DNA of 64,000 bases from Frateuria hangzhouensis (GCF_026410505.1 NZ_JAPMIU010000002.1:310001-374000), one strand, 5' to 3'. Positions 8,705-18,600 are shown, counted from the stretch's first letter. Numbers and translations: made by a program. The notes: generated from the sequence alone by a model not told the origin.

Positions 8705-8726
8705 GCGCGTGCGCGTGCGCGTGTGT
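8705..8726. repeat. alternating purine-pyrimidine microrepeat upstream of the usp gene
   Basis: Three copies of GCGCGT run into GTGT, giving 22 bases of strict purine-pyrimidine alternation in the presumed 5' leader of the universal stress gene. Such tracts can adopt Z-DNA and can slip in replication. Any function is speculative. Confidence 0.6.
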
Positions 8727-8745
8727 CTTCACCTGTGCCGCCCGA

Positions 8746-9627
8746 TTATGCCTCGCCGCTGTTTTCGCACGGGCCGGCCACCTTGGCGTGCGCGTTGGGC
8801 CGGATCGGCACACCGCGCACCTCGGCCACGTTCTGGGTCAGCTCCGCGCCGAGCAGCAGGATCACCACCGAGTAGTACACCCAGACCAGCAGCACCACCA
8901 CGCTGCCGGCCGGACCGTAGGCCCCGCCGACGTCGCTGTGGGCCAGGTACAGGCTGATGCCGAACTTGCCGATGGCGAACAACACGGCGGTGAAGGCGCC
9001 GCCGAGCAGGGTGTCGCGCCAGTCGATGTGGGCGTCGGGCAGCACCTTGTAGATCGCGGCGAACACCAGCCCGAACAGCACCAGCGAAACCCCCGCCTCG
9101 GTCGCGTCCCAGGCCACCGTGTCGCTGCGCACGAACACGGCGATGGCCGCGCTGGCCACCAGCGAGATGATCAGCAGGAAGGTCAGCGTCAGCAGCAGCC
9201 CGAGCGCGTGCATGCGCGTGCGCAGCCAGCTGAAGATCGCGTTGCGCGGCGCCGACTGCAGGTTCCATACCCGGTTGATCGCCAGCTGCAGCTGGGCGAA
9301 TACCGTGGACGCGCCAATCAGCGAGATCAGCACGCCCAGGATGCCGGCCCACTGGCCCAGCTCGGGGCGCTGCTCGGCGTTGCTGATCACCAGTTTCACC
9401 GCGTCCGAGGCGCGTTCCCCCACCAGGTTGTTGATCGAGCCCACCAGCTGCTGTTGCCAGTCCGGCTGCAGCGAGGTCACCAGCCACAGCAGCAACACCA
9501 GCATCGGCGCGAACGACAGCGCCGAATAGAACGCCACCGCCGCGGCGTGCGTCATCAGGTCGTCCTTGGCCGCGCCGCTCGCGGTGCCCTTGACGACCTT
9601 GACGGTGGACTGCCACAACCAACCCAT
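8746..9627 (-). CDS. YihY/BrkB family inner-membrane protein
   Basis: A 293-residue protein with about six predicted membrane helices. The N-terminal 'DDLMTHAAAVAFYSALSFAPMLVLLLW' and the later 'WRDTLLGGAFTAVLFAIGKFG' are signatures of the YihY/BrkB family, often misnamed ribonuclease BN. The molecular function is not established for the family; roles in envelope transport or serum resistance have been suggested. It is upstream of the usp gene on the same strand. Confidence 0.88.
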   Translation of the reverse strand: MGWLWQSTVKVVKGTASGAAKDDLMTHAAAVAFYSALSFAPMLVLLLWLVTSLQPDWQQQLVGSINNLVGERASDAVKLVISNAEQRPELGQWAGILGVLISLIGASTVFAQLQLAINRVWNLQSAPRNAIFSWLRTRMHALGLLLTLTFLLIISLVASAAIAVFVRSDTVAWDATEAGVSLVLFGLVFAAIYKVLPDAHIDWRDTLLGGAFTAVLFAIGKFGISLYLAHSDVGGAYGPAGSVVVLLVWVYYSVVILLLGAELTQNVAEVRGVPIRPNAHAKVAGPCENSGEA

Positions 9628-9832
9628 GCATCGCCTCCGCGGCCTGTGCGGACCCCAAGCATGGCCGGGCTCCTGCGCGGCGTTCGTGAACGCGCGCCGC
9701 CGCCGGGCATCGCGACAAGTCCTGGCAACACAAACAAGGATCGGCTTCCACCCGCCGCCCTGGACCTGGCATTACCCCTGCGAACCGGCGCGGCGGCGTA
9801 AACTCGGCGGGCCTTCCCCACGGAGACCCGCC

Positions 9833-10363
9833 ATGCGTCGCTTCCCGCTCGCTCTCGCGCTCGTCCTGTTCGCCGGCCTGCTGGCGCCGGCTTTCGCCGC
9901 CATGCCGCAGGTCGGCCAGCGAGCCCCCGATTTCCGCCTGCAGGACCAGAACGGTCACTGGCAGACCCCCGCCGACCACCACGGCCGCTGGCTGGTGCTG
10001 TACTTCTATCCCAAGGATTTCACCCCCGGCTGCACCACCGAGGTATGCACCTTCCGCGACGACGTGCTGAAGCTGCGCAAGGCCGGTGCCGACGTGGTCG
10101 GGGTGAGTCTGGATGACGTCAAGTCGCACGCCGATTTCGCCAGCAAGTATCACGTGCCCTTCCCGCTGCTGTCCGACGCCGACCGCAAGGTGGCCGAGGC
10201 CTACGGCGTGCTGACCAGCCGCGCCGGCATGCACTACGCCAAGCGCACCACGTTTCTGATCGACCCGGCGGGGAACATCGCCAAGGTGTACGAGGACGTG
10301 GACCCGGAGAAGAACTCCGCGCAGGTGCTGGCCGACCTGGCCACGCTGAAGGCGGCGTCCTGA
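9833..10363 (+). CDS. exported peroxiredoxin, BCP/AhpC-TSA family
   Basis: A 176-residue thiol peroxidase with an N-terminal signal peptide (about residues 1-23, cleavage after F-A-A), so probably periplasmic. The active site 'PKDFTPGCTTEVCTFRDD' places the peroxidatic Cys at 67 and a probable resolving Cys at 72, as in atypical two-Cys BCP enzymes, which are normally cytosolic. It would reduce peroxides using an envelope thiol donor. Its stop overlaps the start of the next gene by one base (TGATG), suggesting coupled translation. Confidence 0.9.
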   Translation: MRRFPLALALVLFAGLLAPAFAAMPQVGQRAPDFRLQDQNGHWQTPADHHGRWLVLYFYPKDFTPGCTTEVCTFRDDVLKLRKAGADVVGVSLDDVKSHADFASKYHVPFPLLSDADRKVAEAYGVLTSRAGMHYAKRTTFLIDPAGNIAKVYEDVDPEKNSAQVLADLATLKAAS

Positions 10364-10821
10364 TGGCCGTGGTCGCGGCGCGGTCGCGGCCGGGTTTCGG
10401 TGCCTGGCGCGTCGGTACCTGGATCGTGCTGTTGCTGGCCGCCTTCGGCGGCGTGGCGTACCTGCGCCATGGCGACTGGCCGTACCTGGCCGGTGCCTTC
10501 GCGGTGATCGTCGCCTGCGCCGGTAGCATCCTGCGCCAGCCCTGGGCGCGCCAGGCGCTGCGCGTGGTCGCCCTGCTGCTGGTGCTGTGGGCGCTGGCCA
10601 CCGGCGGCCTGATGCTGGCTCATTGGGACCAGTTCGACGCCGCCCGTGCGCACGCGGCCGGCCAGCCGCAGGCGGAGATCCTGTTGCTGGCGATCGAACA
10701 GGCGCGCCGCAGCTTCCTGCTCGGGCTGGTGCTCAAGGCGCTGCTGATCCCCTTGCTGCTGTGGTTGGCCTGGCAACTGGGGCGACCGGCGGTGCGTGCG
10801 CAGTTCCTCACGCGTCGTTGA
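10363..10821 (+). CDS. four-helix membrane protein of unknown function
   Basis: A 152-residue protein with four predicted membrane segments (about 15-33, 40-57, 65-85, 115-137). I do not recognise a family. It is translationally coupled to the exported peroxiredoxin by the TGATG overlap, so the two are likely made together; a role related to redox supply to the envelope is a guess only. The loop between helices 3 and 4 is hydrophilic and helical. Confidence 0.7.
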   Translation: MAVVAARSRPGFGAWRVGTWIVLLLAAFGGVAYLRHGDWPYLAGAFAVIVACAGSILRQPWARQALRVVALLLVLWALATGGLMLAHWDQFDAARAHAAGQPQAEILLLAIEQARRSFLLGLVLKALLIPLLLWLAWQLGRPAVRAQFLTRR

Positions 10822-10957
10822 CAGCCGCGCGTACCTCCAGTGGCCGAGCGAGAAGGGCGGAGCTTCCGCTCACCGGTCGGTCCGATTCGGCGCAATTCAG
10901 CCGGGGTTGACACACAGGCGGGTATCGCTTGAGTCCCCCGCACCCCGGACCAACGCG

Positions 10958-11710
10958 ATGCGCCTGCGGTTCCTGCTCGCCAGCCTGATCCTGTCCATCC
11001 CCTTGCCGGTCCTGCACGCGCAGGACCTGGCAGCCACCTGCCATGCCAGCAGCAGCTACGACCTGACGCTCAAGCCGGACGGGCTGCTGTTCGATCGGGC
11101 GCAGCCGGCACCCTTCCACGTGCAGGTGGCCGACGGCCGCCTGCGCACCGACGGCAAGGCAGTGCGGCTGAGCGCCGAAAGCCAGGACCGGCTGATGCTG
11201 TTCGAGCGCGAGCTGCGCGCGCTGGTGCCGCGCGTGCGGGCGGTGGCCGGCGCGGGCGTCGACCTGGCCGTCCGCGCGGTGCACGAGGAAGCCGCCGGCA
11301 TGCAACTGGCGCCCGCCACCATGGCCGAGCTGGATCGGCGCCTGTCCGTACACGCCACGCAACTGAAGCAACGCATCGCGCAGAGCCAGAGCACCCACGA
11401 CTGGCAGGGCGCTGCCGCGCAACAGCTTGCCGACGACATCGTGGCCGACCTGGGGCCGCTGGTTGCCGCCGACCTCGGACAGCAGGCGCTCGCCGCCGCG
11501 ATGACCGGCGACATGGCCGAGGCGGCGCGTCTGCGTGACCAGGCGGCGGACCTCGCTACCGAGCTGCGGCCGCGGCTGCAGCGTCGCATGCAGGCGCTGC
11601 AGCCGCAGGTGCAGGCGCTGTGCCCGGCGATCCGGCGCCTGGCCGACCTGCAGCAGGGTGTCCGCGGTGCCGATGGTCAGCCGCTCGGGCTGCTGCAGGT
11701 CGGGCCGTAG
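10958..11710 (+). CDS. DUF2884 family secreted protein (YggN-like), first copy
   Basis: A 250-residue protein with a signal peptide (about 1-21, ending H-A-Q). The early motif 'CHASSSYDLTLKPDGLLFD' and the late 'LCPAIRRLADLQQGV' match the DUF2884/YggN family, periplasmic proteins of unknown function. The middle is a long, Ala/Gln-rich helical region. A clear paralogue lies at 13766. The start at 10958 begins exactly at the signal peptide. Confidence 0.82.
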   Translation: MRLRFLLASLILSIPLPVLHAQDLAATCHASSSYDLTLKPDGLLFDRAQPAPFHVQVADGRLRTDGKAVRLSAESQDRLMLFERELRALVPRVRAVAGAGVDLAVRAVHEEAAGMQLAPATMAELDRRLSVHATQLKQRIAQSQSTHDWQGAAAQQLADDIVADLGPLVAADLGQQALAAAMTGDMAEAARLRDQAADLATELRPRLQRRMQALQPQVQALCPAIRRLADLQQGVRGADGQPLGLLQVGP

Positions 11711-11914
11711 CTTTGCCCGCTTCGGGGTGAGGGACGGGACAGGCGCGTCTGCCCGGTGCGGGGGCGAGTCCCATGTGAACGGCCCGCAGAGCATCCCGAA
11801 TGCCGCCTGACGGCCGATGCCAACCCGCCGCTGTCCACGCCGCCAGTTAATCCGCGGCTAAGTGCGCAGGGCCGACCATGGCCGCGTTCCCCTTTTCCCC
11901 AGGAAACGTCCGAC

Positions 11915-12355
11915 GTGGCGCCACGCCCGCAAACGCTCTTCAACGCACTGATCCGCCGTGGCATCGACCTGCGTGCGATGTACCGCGACGCCTCGGCGCA
12001 GGCGACCGAGCCGGGCCTGCGCGCGGTGCTGGGCGAGAACGCCGGTGCGCTGGATCAGGTGATCGCCGACCTGCAACTGCAGGTCGGCCAGCTCGGCGGC
12101 ATTCCGGCGCGACGCGGGCGCCTGGGCGGCGCGGCCCGGCGCCAGTTGATCGAGTGGCTGCTGCCGGACACGCCGCGTCGCGACGTCGCCTGGATCGCCC
12201 GCCTGGCGCACGGAGAAGCGGCACTGGTGCACGCCTTCGAAGAGGGCCTGCAGCGCGCGTCCCCGGACGCCGCGCTGGTACTGCGCCGGCAGTTGCCGCG
12301 GCTGCAGGGCATTCACCTGGACATGCATAGCCTTGCCCGGGCCCGACGCTGCTAA
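11915..12355 (+). CDS. DUF2383-like four-helix-bundle protein
   Basis: A 146-residue, all-helical soluble protein. 'FNALIRRGIDLRAMYRDASAQ' and 'HGEAALVHAFEEGLQ' suggest the PA2169/DUF2383 ferritin-like bundle family, a moderate-confidence match from pattern only. I chose the GTG at 11915 because AGGAAA lies eight bases upstream and the sequence before it is not protein-like. The open frame extends further upstream without an obvious start. The DUF924 gene follows 36 bases later. Confidence 0.6.
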   Translation: MAPRPQTLFNALIRRGIDLRAMYRDASAQATEPGLRAVLGENAGALDQVIADLQLQVGQLGGIPARRGRLGGAARRQLIEWLLPDTPRRDVAWIARLAHGEAALVHAFEEGLQRASPDAALVLRRQLPRLQGIHLDMHSLARARRC

Positions 12356-12391
12356 GCTCAGCCCGCCTGGGGCACGCCCGGGAGGAACGGC

Positions 12392-12964
12392 ATGATCGCG
12401 AGCGCGCAGGACGTACTGGATTTCTGGTTTGCCGACGAGAACGCGGTGCGCTGGTTCGTGCGCGATGCCGACTTCGACCAGGTCATCGCCGGGCGATTCG
12501 GCCCCACGCTGGAGGCGGCGGCCAACGACGCGCTCGACGACTGGGCGGTGACTCCGCACGGCTGGCTGGCGCTGTTGATCGTGCTGGACCAGTTCAGCCG
12601 CAACATCCATCGCGGCAGCGCACGCGCGTTTGCGCAGGACGCCAAGGCGCAGGCGCTGGCGCTCGAAGGGCTGGCGCGCCGCGACGACGAGGCGCTGGCG
12701 CCGCTGGAGCGCGTGTTCGCCTACCTGCCGCTGGAGCACGCCGAGGACCTCGCGCTGCAATGGCGTTCGGTGACGCTGTTCCGCGCGCTTTCCCTACAGG
12801 CTTCGCCCAACGCGCGCGGGCAATATGAGAGCTTTCTCGACTACGCCCGCCGGCATTGCGAAGTCGTCGCCCGCTATGGCCGCTTCCCGCATCGCAACGC
12901 GGCGCTGGGCCGGCCTGGCACGGCGGACGAGCAGGCCTACCTGGCCGAGGGCGGCGGGTTTTAG
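12392..12964 (+). CDS. DUF924 family protein
   Basis: A 190-residue soluble helical protein. The series 'VLDFWF', 'LDQFSRNIHRGSARAFAQD', 'YLPLEHAEDLALQ', 'RYGRFPHRNAALGR' and 'EEAYL-like AEGGGF' end is diagnostic for DUF924, a widespread family of TPR-like proteins with unknown function. A strong GGAGGAA site precedes the ATG. Length is normal for the family. Confidence 0.92.
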   Translation: MIASAQDVLDFWFADENAVRWFVRDADFDQVIAGRFGPTLEAAANDALDDWAVTPHGWLALLIVLDQFSRNIHRGSARAFAQDAKAQALALEGLARRDDEALAPLERVFAYLPLEHAEDLALQWRSVTLFRALSLQASPNARGQYESFLDYARRHCEVVARYGRFPHRNAALGRPGTADEQAYLAEGGGF

Positions 12965-13021
12965 GGCGCGCCGGCCGAGCGGGCCTATAGCGAACGTCCG
13001 GTCACGAAGGGAGAATGGACA

Positions 13022-13306
13022 ATGCGCAAGCTCCTGTTGGGCGTCGTGTGTGCGCTGGCATGGCTGACGGCCAGCCCGTGGGCACACGCGGGCAATACGT
13101 ACCGCGTCGGCAGCCGGGTCCTGACCGTCGGTGACAGCGCGGTGTTCACGCGAAGCCTGCTCGGCGACCCGCAATACAAGGAGCCGATCGAGGACCGGTT
13201 TGGTGCCTTCCGCGGCGAGCGCTGGCAGTACCAGGTCGATGGCCGCATGGTCACGGTGACCATCATGGCCGGCAAAGTCGGCGACATCCAGATCGAGCAG
13301 CGCTGA
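13022..13306 (+). CDS. DUF2845 family secreted protein, first copy
   Basis: A 94-residue protein with a signal peptide ending A-H-A-G (about residue 24). The mature part 'YRVGSRVLTVGDSAVFTRSLLGDP' and the C-terminal 'VTVTIMAGKVGDIQIEQR' follow the DUF2845 pattern, a small periplasmic or secreted beta-rich domain related in layout to SmpA/BamE-like folds. Function unknown. The second copy follows 61 bases downstream and shares the same landmarks, so they are tandem paralogues. Confidence 0.78.
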   Translation: MRKLLLGVVCALAWLTASPWAHAGNTYRVGSRVLTVGDSAVFTRSLLGDPQYKEPIEDRFGAFRGERWQYQVDGRMVTVTIMAGKVGDIQIEQR

Positions 13307-13367
13307 AGGAGCTGCAATGGCGCCCGGACGGAGTGATCCGGGCCTTGACCCAGGGAAGGAGTACGAC

Positions 13368-13655
13368 ATGCGCATCATCCTGCTCGCCGGCTTGTGGCTG
13401 CTGGCGTTTTCAGCCTTTGCTTCGGACACGCTGCGTGTGGGCAGCCGCCTGCTGGTGGCCGGCGACAGCCCCGCGCAAGTGCGTGAACTGCTGGGCCGGC
13501 CCAGCCGCGTGACGCACCAACGCGCCAGGCGCCACGGCCGCGGCGCGGTGGTGATCACGCCGGCCAGCGAACGCTGGGTCTACCGCCGCGACGGCAGCGA
13601 AATCACCGTGACGATGATCGACGGCGAGGTGGCGGAGATCGAACAGCGGCCTTAG
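13368..13655 (+). CDS. DUF2845 family secreted protein, second copy
   Basis: A 95-residue paralogue of the gene just upstream: signal peptide to about residue 18, then 'LRVGSRLLVAGDSPAQVRELLGRPS' and 'ITVTMIDGEVAEIEQRP'. It carries a basic His/Arg-rich insert ('HQRARRHGRGA') that the first copy lacks. An AAGGAG site precedes the start at 13368. Function unknown; the duplication suggests two envelope variants of one role. Confidence 0.78.
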   Translation: MRIILLAGLWLLAFSAFASDTLRVGSRLLVAGDSPAQVRELLGRPSRVTHQRARRHGRGAVVITPASERWVYRRDGSEITVTMIDGEVAEIEQRP

Positions 13656-13765
13656 CCGCCGATGCCCTGCCGGGACATGACCGATGGCACGGCATGACAC
13701 CTGGCCCATGCCGCCGGGGAAGGCACGCGCGAAGCTGGGGCCACCATCGATCATGGAGTCCCGCC

Positions 13766-14578
13766 ATGCGCCCGCTGATCATTTCCTTCGTGCTCGCCGC
13801 CGGCCTGGCCGTGGGTATGCCTGCCCAGGCGGGCGTCCACGTCGGCGAACAGCAATGCAGTTTCGAGACCGACTACGACGTGCTGGTCAAGCCGGACGGC
13901 ATCACCTTCGAGCGGGAGGACGGCACGCCCGGCCGCGTGTTCATGCACGACGGCGCGGTGCGCGTGGATGGCAGGGAGCTGGCTGTTTCCGCTGGTGACG
14001 CCAGGCGCCTGCGCGAATACGAGGGCCAGGTCCGCAGCCTGTTGCCCGAGGTGGCCTCGATCGCGCGCGAAGGCGTGGACATCGGTTTCGATGCACTCAC
14101 CACCGTGGTTGCCAGCTTTGCCGAGGATCCGGACGAGCGCAGCCGCCTGACCCGCGAGCTCAACGTGCAGCACAAGCAGGCGCTGGCCAAGCTCGACAAC
14201 GGACTGGGCAGCGGCCAGTGGCGCCAGCACGGCGTGCAGGACCTGATGGAGAACCAGATTGGCGATGCGGTCTCGACCTTGGTGAGCACGGTCACCGCCA
14301 AGGCGGTCAAGGCCGCGCTCAGCGGCGACGAGAGCCAGGTCGCCGCGCTGGAGGCACGCGCCGACTCGCTCGACCACAGCATCGAAACGCAGGTCAACGC
14401 GCGCGCGGACAAGTTGGGCGAACGCGCCGAGGCGCTGTGCCCGCGCCTGGCGCGGCTGGACGAGCTGCAGCAGCAGTTCGAGTTCCGCCTGAAGGACGGT
14501 TCGCGCCTGGCGCTGGTCGAACACCAGGCCGAGCATGACAACGAGGCTTCCGCCAAGACGAAGCCCGAAGCCCGCTAG
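13766..14578 (+). CDS. DUF2884 family secreted protein, second copy
   Basis: A 270-residue paralogue of the 10958 gene. It has a signal peptide (to about A-Q-A-G at 22), 'CSFETDYDVLVKPDGITFE' and the closing 'LCPRLARLDELQQQFEFRLKDG'. The central region is again a long helix-rich segment. Function unknown. It ends the paralogue cluster and is followed by a strong intrinsic terminator 48 bases downstream. Confidence 0.82.
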   Translation: MRPLIISFVLAAGLAVGMPAQAGVHVGEQQCSFETDYDVLVKPDGITFEREDGTPGRVFMHDGAVRVDGRELAVSAGDARRLREYEGQVRSLLPEVASIAREGVDIGFDALTTVVASFAEDPDERSRLTRELNVQHKQALAKLDNGLGSGQWRQHGVQDLMENQIGDAVSTLVSTVTAKAVKAALSGDESQVAALEARADSLDHSIETQVNARADKLGERAEALCPRLARLDELQQQFEFRLKDGSRLALVEHQAEHDNEASAKTKPEAR

Positions 14579-14626
14579 CCACCCCCTCGGCGGCGGGCTG
14601 GCCGCTCCCCCACATCGCGGCCCATG

Positions 14627-14667
14627 CGCCGCGCCGGTTTCCCCAGGCCGGCGCGGCGTTTTTTTTT
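14627..14667 (+). terminator. strong intrinsic terminator after the second DUF2884 gene
   Basis: A perfect 11-base GC stem (arms 14627-14637 and 14648-14658) with a 10-base loop is followed by nine T residues. Orientation matches the plus-strand genes upstream. Confidence 0.92.
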
Positions 14668-14737
14668 GCCTGCTCGCTTGCCGGGCGCCACGGGCGTTCT
14701 GCTAGTTTGACGGCCCCGTTCGTACGCGGAGCCCGCC

Positions 14738-15580
14738 ATGCCCGACCTGCTCGCCCGGATCCATTTTTCCGAAAACGCCACGCGACTGGGAATCAACATC
14801 CTGGTCGCGCTGCTGATCCTGCTGATCGGCACCTGGCTGGCCGCGCGCGTGGCCAACCTGGTCCAGCGGGCGATGCAGCGGGCGAGCGTGGACGCCACGC
14901 TGATCGGCTTCCTGCGCAATCTTCTCTATGGCGTGCTGGTGGCGGTGCTGGTGGTCAGCGCGCTGATCACCGCGGGCGTGCCTTCGGCGCCGCTGGTCGC
15001 CGCGCTCGGCGCCAGCGGCCTGGCCATCGGCCTGGCCCTGCAGGGCTCGCTCAGCAACCTGGCCTGGGGCGTGCTGCTGATCGTGTTCCGGCCGTTCCGC
15101 GCGGGCGACTTCGTTCACGCCGGCGGCGTCGACGGCACGGTGGAGACGGTCAACCTGATGTATACGTTGCTGGTGCTGCCGGACAACCGCGAGGCGATCG
15201 TGCCCAATGCCAAGATCGGCAGCGACGCCATCATCAACGCCAACCGCCGCGGCACGCGCCGGTTCGAGCTGAAGGTGGGCATCGGCTACAAGGACGACAT
15301 CGGCCAGGCGATCGGCGAGGTCGAGAGGCTGTTCGCGGCCGACTCGCGCATTCTCGATGAGCCGCCGCCGAGCGTGGTGACCGGGACGCTGGCGGAGAGT
15401 TCGGTGGACCTGATCATTCGTGCCTGGACGCGCAGCGAGGATCTGTGGGCCACGCAGACGGAGTTGCTGCGCAGTATCAAGGAGCGCTTCGCCGACGTGG
15501 GCATCAGCATTCCCTACCCGCAGCGCGAACTGACCGTGGTGCAGGGCGCATTGGCGGATGGGAGCGGGAAAGCCGGCTGA
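14738..15580 (+). CDS. small-conductance mechanosensitive channel, MscS family
   Basis: A 280-residue protein of standard E. coli MscS size. There are three membrane helices in the first 110 residues; the pore helix region contains 'LGASGLAIGLALQGSLSNLAWG', the Gly/Ala-rich TM3 signature. The soluble C-terminal part has 'FRAGDFVHAGGVDGTVETVNLMYT' and 'IVPNAKIGSDAIINAN', the MscS beta domain. It gates on membrane tension to release solutes under hypo-osmotic shock. It converges with the ABC-M1 gene, with a repeat between. Confidence 0.93.
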   Translation: MPDLLARIHFSENATRLGINILVALLILLIGTWLAARVANLVQRAMQRASVDATLIGFLRNLLYGVLVAVLVVSALITAGVPSAPLVAALGASGLAIGLALQGSLSNLAWGVLLIVFRPFRAGDFVHAGGVDGTVETVNLMYTLLVLPDNREAIVPNAKIGSDAIINANRRGTRRFELKVGIGYKDDIGQAIGEVERLFAADSRILDEPPPSVVTGTLAESSVDLIIRAWTRSEDLWATQTELLRSIKERFADVGISIPYPQRELTVVQGALADGSGKAG

Positions 15581-15590
15581 CGTCGGTTCT

Positions 15591-15663
15591 GTAGGAGCCC
15601 ACTTGTGGGCGATGCCTTCTGGCATGAGGTCCGAAAGAGCATCGCCCACAAGTGGGCTCCTAC
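15591..15663. repeat. REP-like palindrome, family A copy 2
   Basis: Complementary 25-base arms (15591-15615 and 15639-15663) begin GTAGGAGCCCACTTGTGGGC. It lies between the convergent mscS-like and ABC-M1 genes. Confidence 0.85.
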
Positions 15664-15693
15664 GAAAGGCGGTTCGTTCCTGCCGGGGAACGG

Positions 15694-18600
15694 CTACTGC
15701 ATCACCACCGGCCGCCGGTTGTCGCCCGATACCCGATCGATCAGTTCGTTGAACGGATCGATGCCTGCTTCGGCCGGCTTGTCCTTGACGATCACCGTAA
15801 TCGTGCTGTCGCCGGCCGGCAGCAAGCGTTTTTCCAGGTACAGCGGCTCGCCGTCCCGGCCCTTGCCCGGGGAGGCGGCGAACACGCCGATATCGACCGG
15901 CACGTCCGTTTCGGCGGGCGTCTCCCTGCCGGTGCCGTCGACGTGCACCTTGCCGGCGTGCACCTTCAGGGTCACCTGGTAGCGGCCGTCCGGCAGCCTC
16001 GAAGCGGCGGCCTCGCTGATCCGGTTGTCGAACAGCGTGATCTTCCAGAACAGATCATCCAGCAGGCCCTTCCACTTGGCGCCGAGACCGCGGGCGAGGG
16101 TGTCCATGAAATCCTGGGAGCTGGGGTAGGGCGGGCCGCGGAATTGCCAGGCGAGCAGGAACTGCCTGAGCAAGCGATCGAGGTTCGCTTCGCCGACATA
16201 GTCCTGCAGCGCGTAGAACACCAGCGAGCCCTTGTTGTAGTGGATGTACTGCTGGTTCTCCACCTTCGCCAGCGGCTCCTCGGCCACCTTTTCGGTGGCG
16301 CGGCTCATCAGGTACTTGTCCAGCTCGTACTTGAGGAACTTGCGCATCTGGTCGGCGCCGTACTTGTGCTTCATCACCATCAGCGCCGAATACTGCGCCA
16401 GCGATTCGCTCAACATGGTCGAGCCCTGCATGTGGGCGCCGATCACCTGGTGCGCCCACCACTGGTGCGCAACCTCGTGCGCGGTGACGTAGTAGACGTA
16501 GTCGATCTTCGACCGATCCCGCAGGTCGGCGATGAAGCCGAGCGATTCGGAGTAGGGAATCGTGTTGGCGAAGGACTGCGCGAAAGTCCGGTAGTTGGGG
16601 AACTCCAGGATGCGCACCTGGCGGTACTGGTAGGGCGTGAAATGCGCCTGGTAGTACGCCAGTGAGTCCTTCACCGCCTCGATCATGCGCTCGACGTTCC
16701 AGGCGTGTGCCGGATCGTAATAGACCTCGATGGCGATGCCTTGGTAGCTGTCCTTCTTCACCGCGTAGCGCGCCGACAGCCACGAGTAGAAGTCCAGCAT
16801 CGGCCGGTCCATGGTGTAGGTGAAATAGCGCCGGCCGTTGGCCGTCCAGCTCTTGGTCAGGTATCCGGGTGCCAGCGCGGTCTGGTCGGCGGAGGTGGAG
16901 ACGGTGGTGGAAAACTCGATCCAGTCCGCGTCGTTGCTGACGTAGTTGTTGCCCAGCGCCCGGGCGTCACCCAGCCTGGGCATGCGCGGCACGTGCGGCG
17001 GCAGGCCGTACTTGCGACGGTCGCTGCGGTCGGTGAGCTGCGCGTCGCTCTGGTAGCCGAAATGCGGCAGCATGCCGCTGTCGAAGAAGCTGCCATTGGC
17101 GACCAGGAACTGGCCGGACGGTTCGTTGGTGAAGCCGCGCGGGGTGTACTCGAGGTCAAAATCGAAGGCCATCGATGCGCCGGGCGCCAACGGCGTCTTC
17201 AGCCGGTAGATCGCATAGCCCAGCCGCTTGTCGTCGCTGACCGTCTCGTGTGGCGCGAAGCGCAGCGACTTGACGGCCAGGTCGGTATCGAAGTTCACGT
17301 GCAGCGCGTCGATCGGCCCGGAGGTGCGGTTGACCAGCGTGTAGTGGCCGCGGATCTCGAGCCTGCGCTGGTACGGGTAGATGTCCACCGCGGTGTTCAC
17401 CGCGCTGATGCGTGGCTGCGGCAGGTCCTTGTAGCGGGCGTAGGCCTTTTCGTAATCGGCGCGTTTGCGCTGGGCCTGCTCGCTGCTTTCGTAGTGGTTG
17501 AGCACGTTGGTGTTGTAGAAGATCCACGCGCCGGTCAGCACGAAACCGGTAAGCGCCACACCCAGCGCGATCGCCGCCGGACGACGCAGGCGCGCGCGCG
17601 CCTCGTGCAGGCGTTCGCGCCCGGCCTGCCCGGTGCCGCGCACGCTGAATAGCGATGCCACCACCAGCAGTGCCGCCGCGGCGAAGCCCCAATAGAGGTC
17701 GAACCACAGCGCGCCGGCAAGGAAATGGCCGAAGCCGTTCATGTCCGAGTACGGCACCGACGGCGCATGGCCGTAGATGAAAAGGTTGTGGTCCCAATGC
17801 AGCAGCGGGAAGCCGATGATCGAAGCCACCAGCCATACGATGCCCAGCAGGTAGCCCATGAACTTGCTGCCGGCGAGCGTCTGGAACAGCAGCATCAGCA
17901 CCGCCAGCAACACGAACGGCGCCGCGTCGAGCCCCAGCGTAGCCAGATACAGACCCGGCTCCAGCCGCGTGTAGCCATGGGCGAGCTGCCACGCGATGCC
18001 GACCAGGTCACCCACCGCCAGGTATCCCAGCGCCACCGCGACCAGCGCCAGCAGCCGCGCCGCGAGCGGCAGCCAGTCCGGCAGCGGAAAGGCGTCGACG
18101 ACCTCGGCGGTGTGCCGGTCGCGCTCGCGCCACACCAGCTCGCCGGCGTAGAAGGTCACGATGATCGCCAGCAGCCAATGGAAGCTGCCCTGCACCGTGG
18201 CGAGCACCGAATGGGTAACCGGATAGGTGGCGGTGCCGTAGATCTCGCCCGCGAACGCCAGCGCGAACAGCAGGTTGACCAGCCCGAACGCCAGCATCAC
18301 CAGGAACGGCACGCCGCGCAGCACCTGGCCCAGGTCGAACGCCAGCAGTGCGCGCAGCTGCGCCAGGCGGGCGCGCAGGTCGTAGGCCATCCGCACCGCC
18401 GGCAGGCGGATGCGCGGCGCGCCGGCCACCGGGCGCAGCAGCGGCGGCTCGGCACGCGGCTTGCGCCGCGACAGGCGCAGGCCTTCGCGATTGGTGCGGA
18501 AGAGCGCGAACGCGGCGCCGGCCAGCAGCGCCGAGACGCCCAGCCACAGCAAGCGGTTCCACAGCAGCAGGCCTTCCAGCGGCGGCAGGCGCCGGTTGAG

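Noticed and set aside
10907-10935. TTGACA upstream of the first DUF2884 gene as a promoter
   Set aside because: The -35 match is good, but no convincing -10 box lies at 16-18 bases, so it was not listed.
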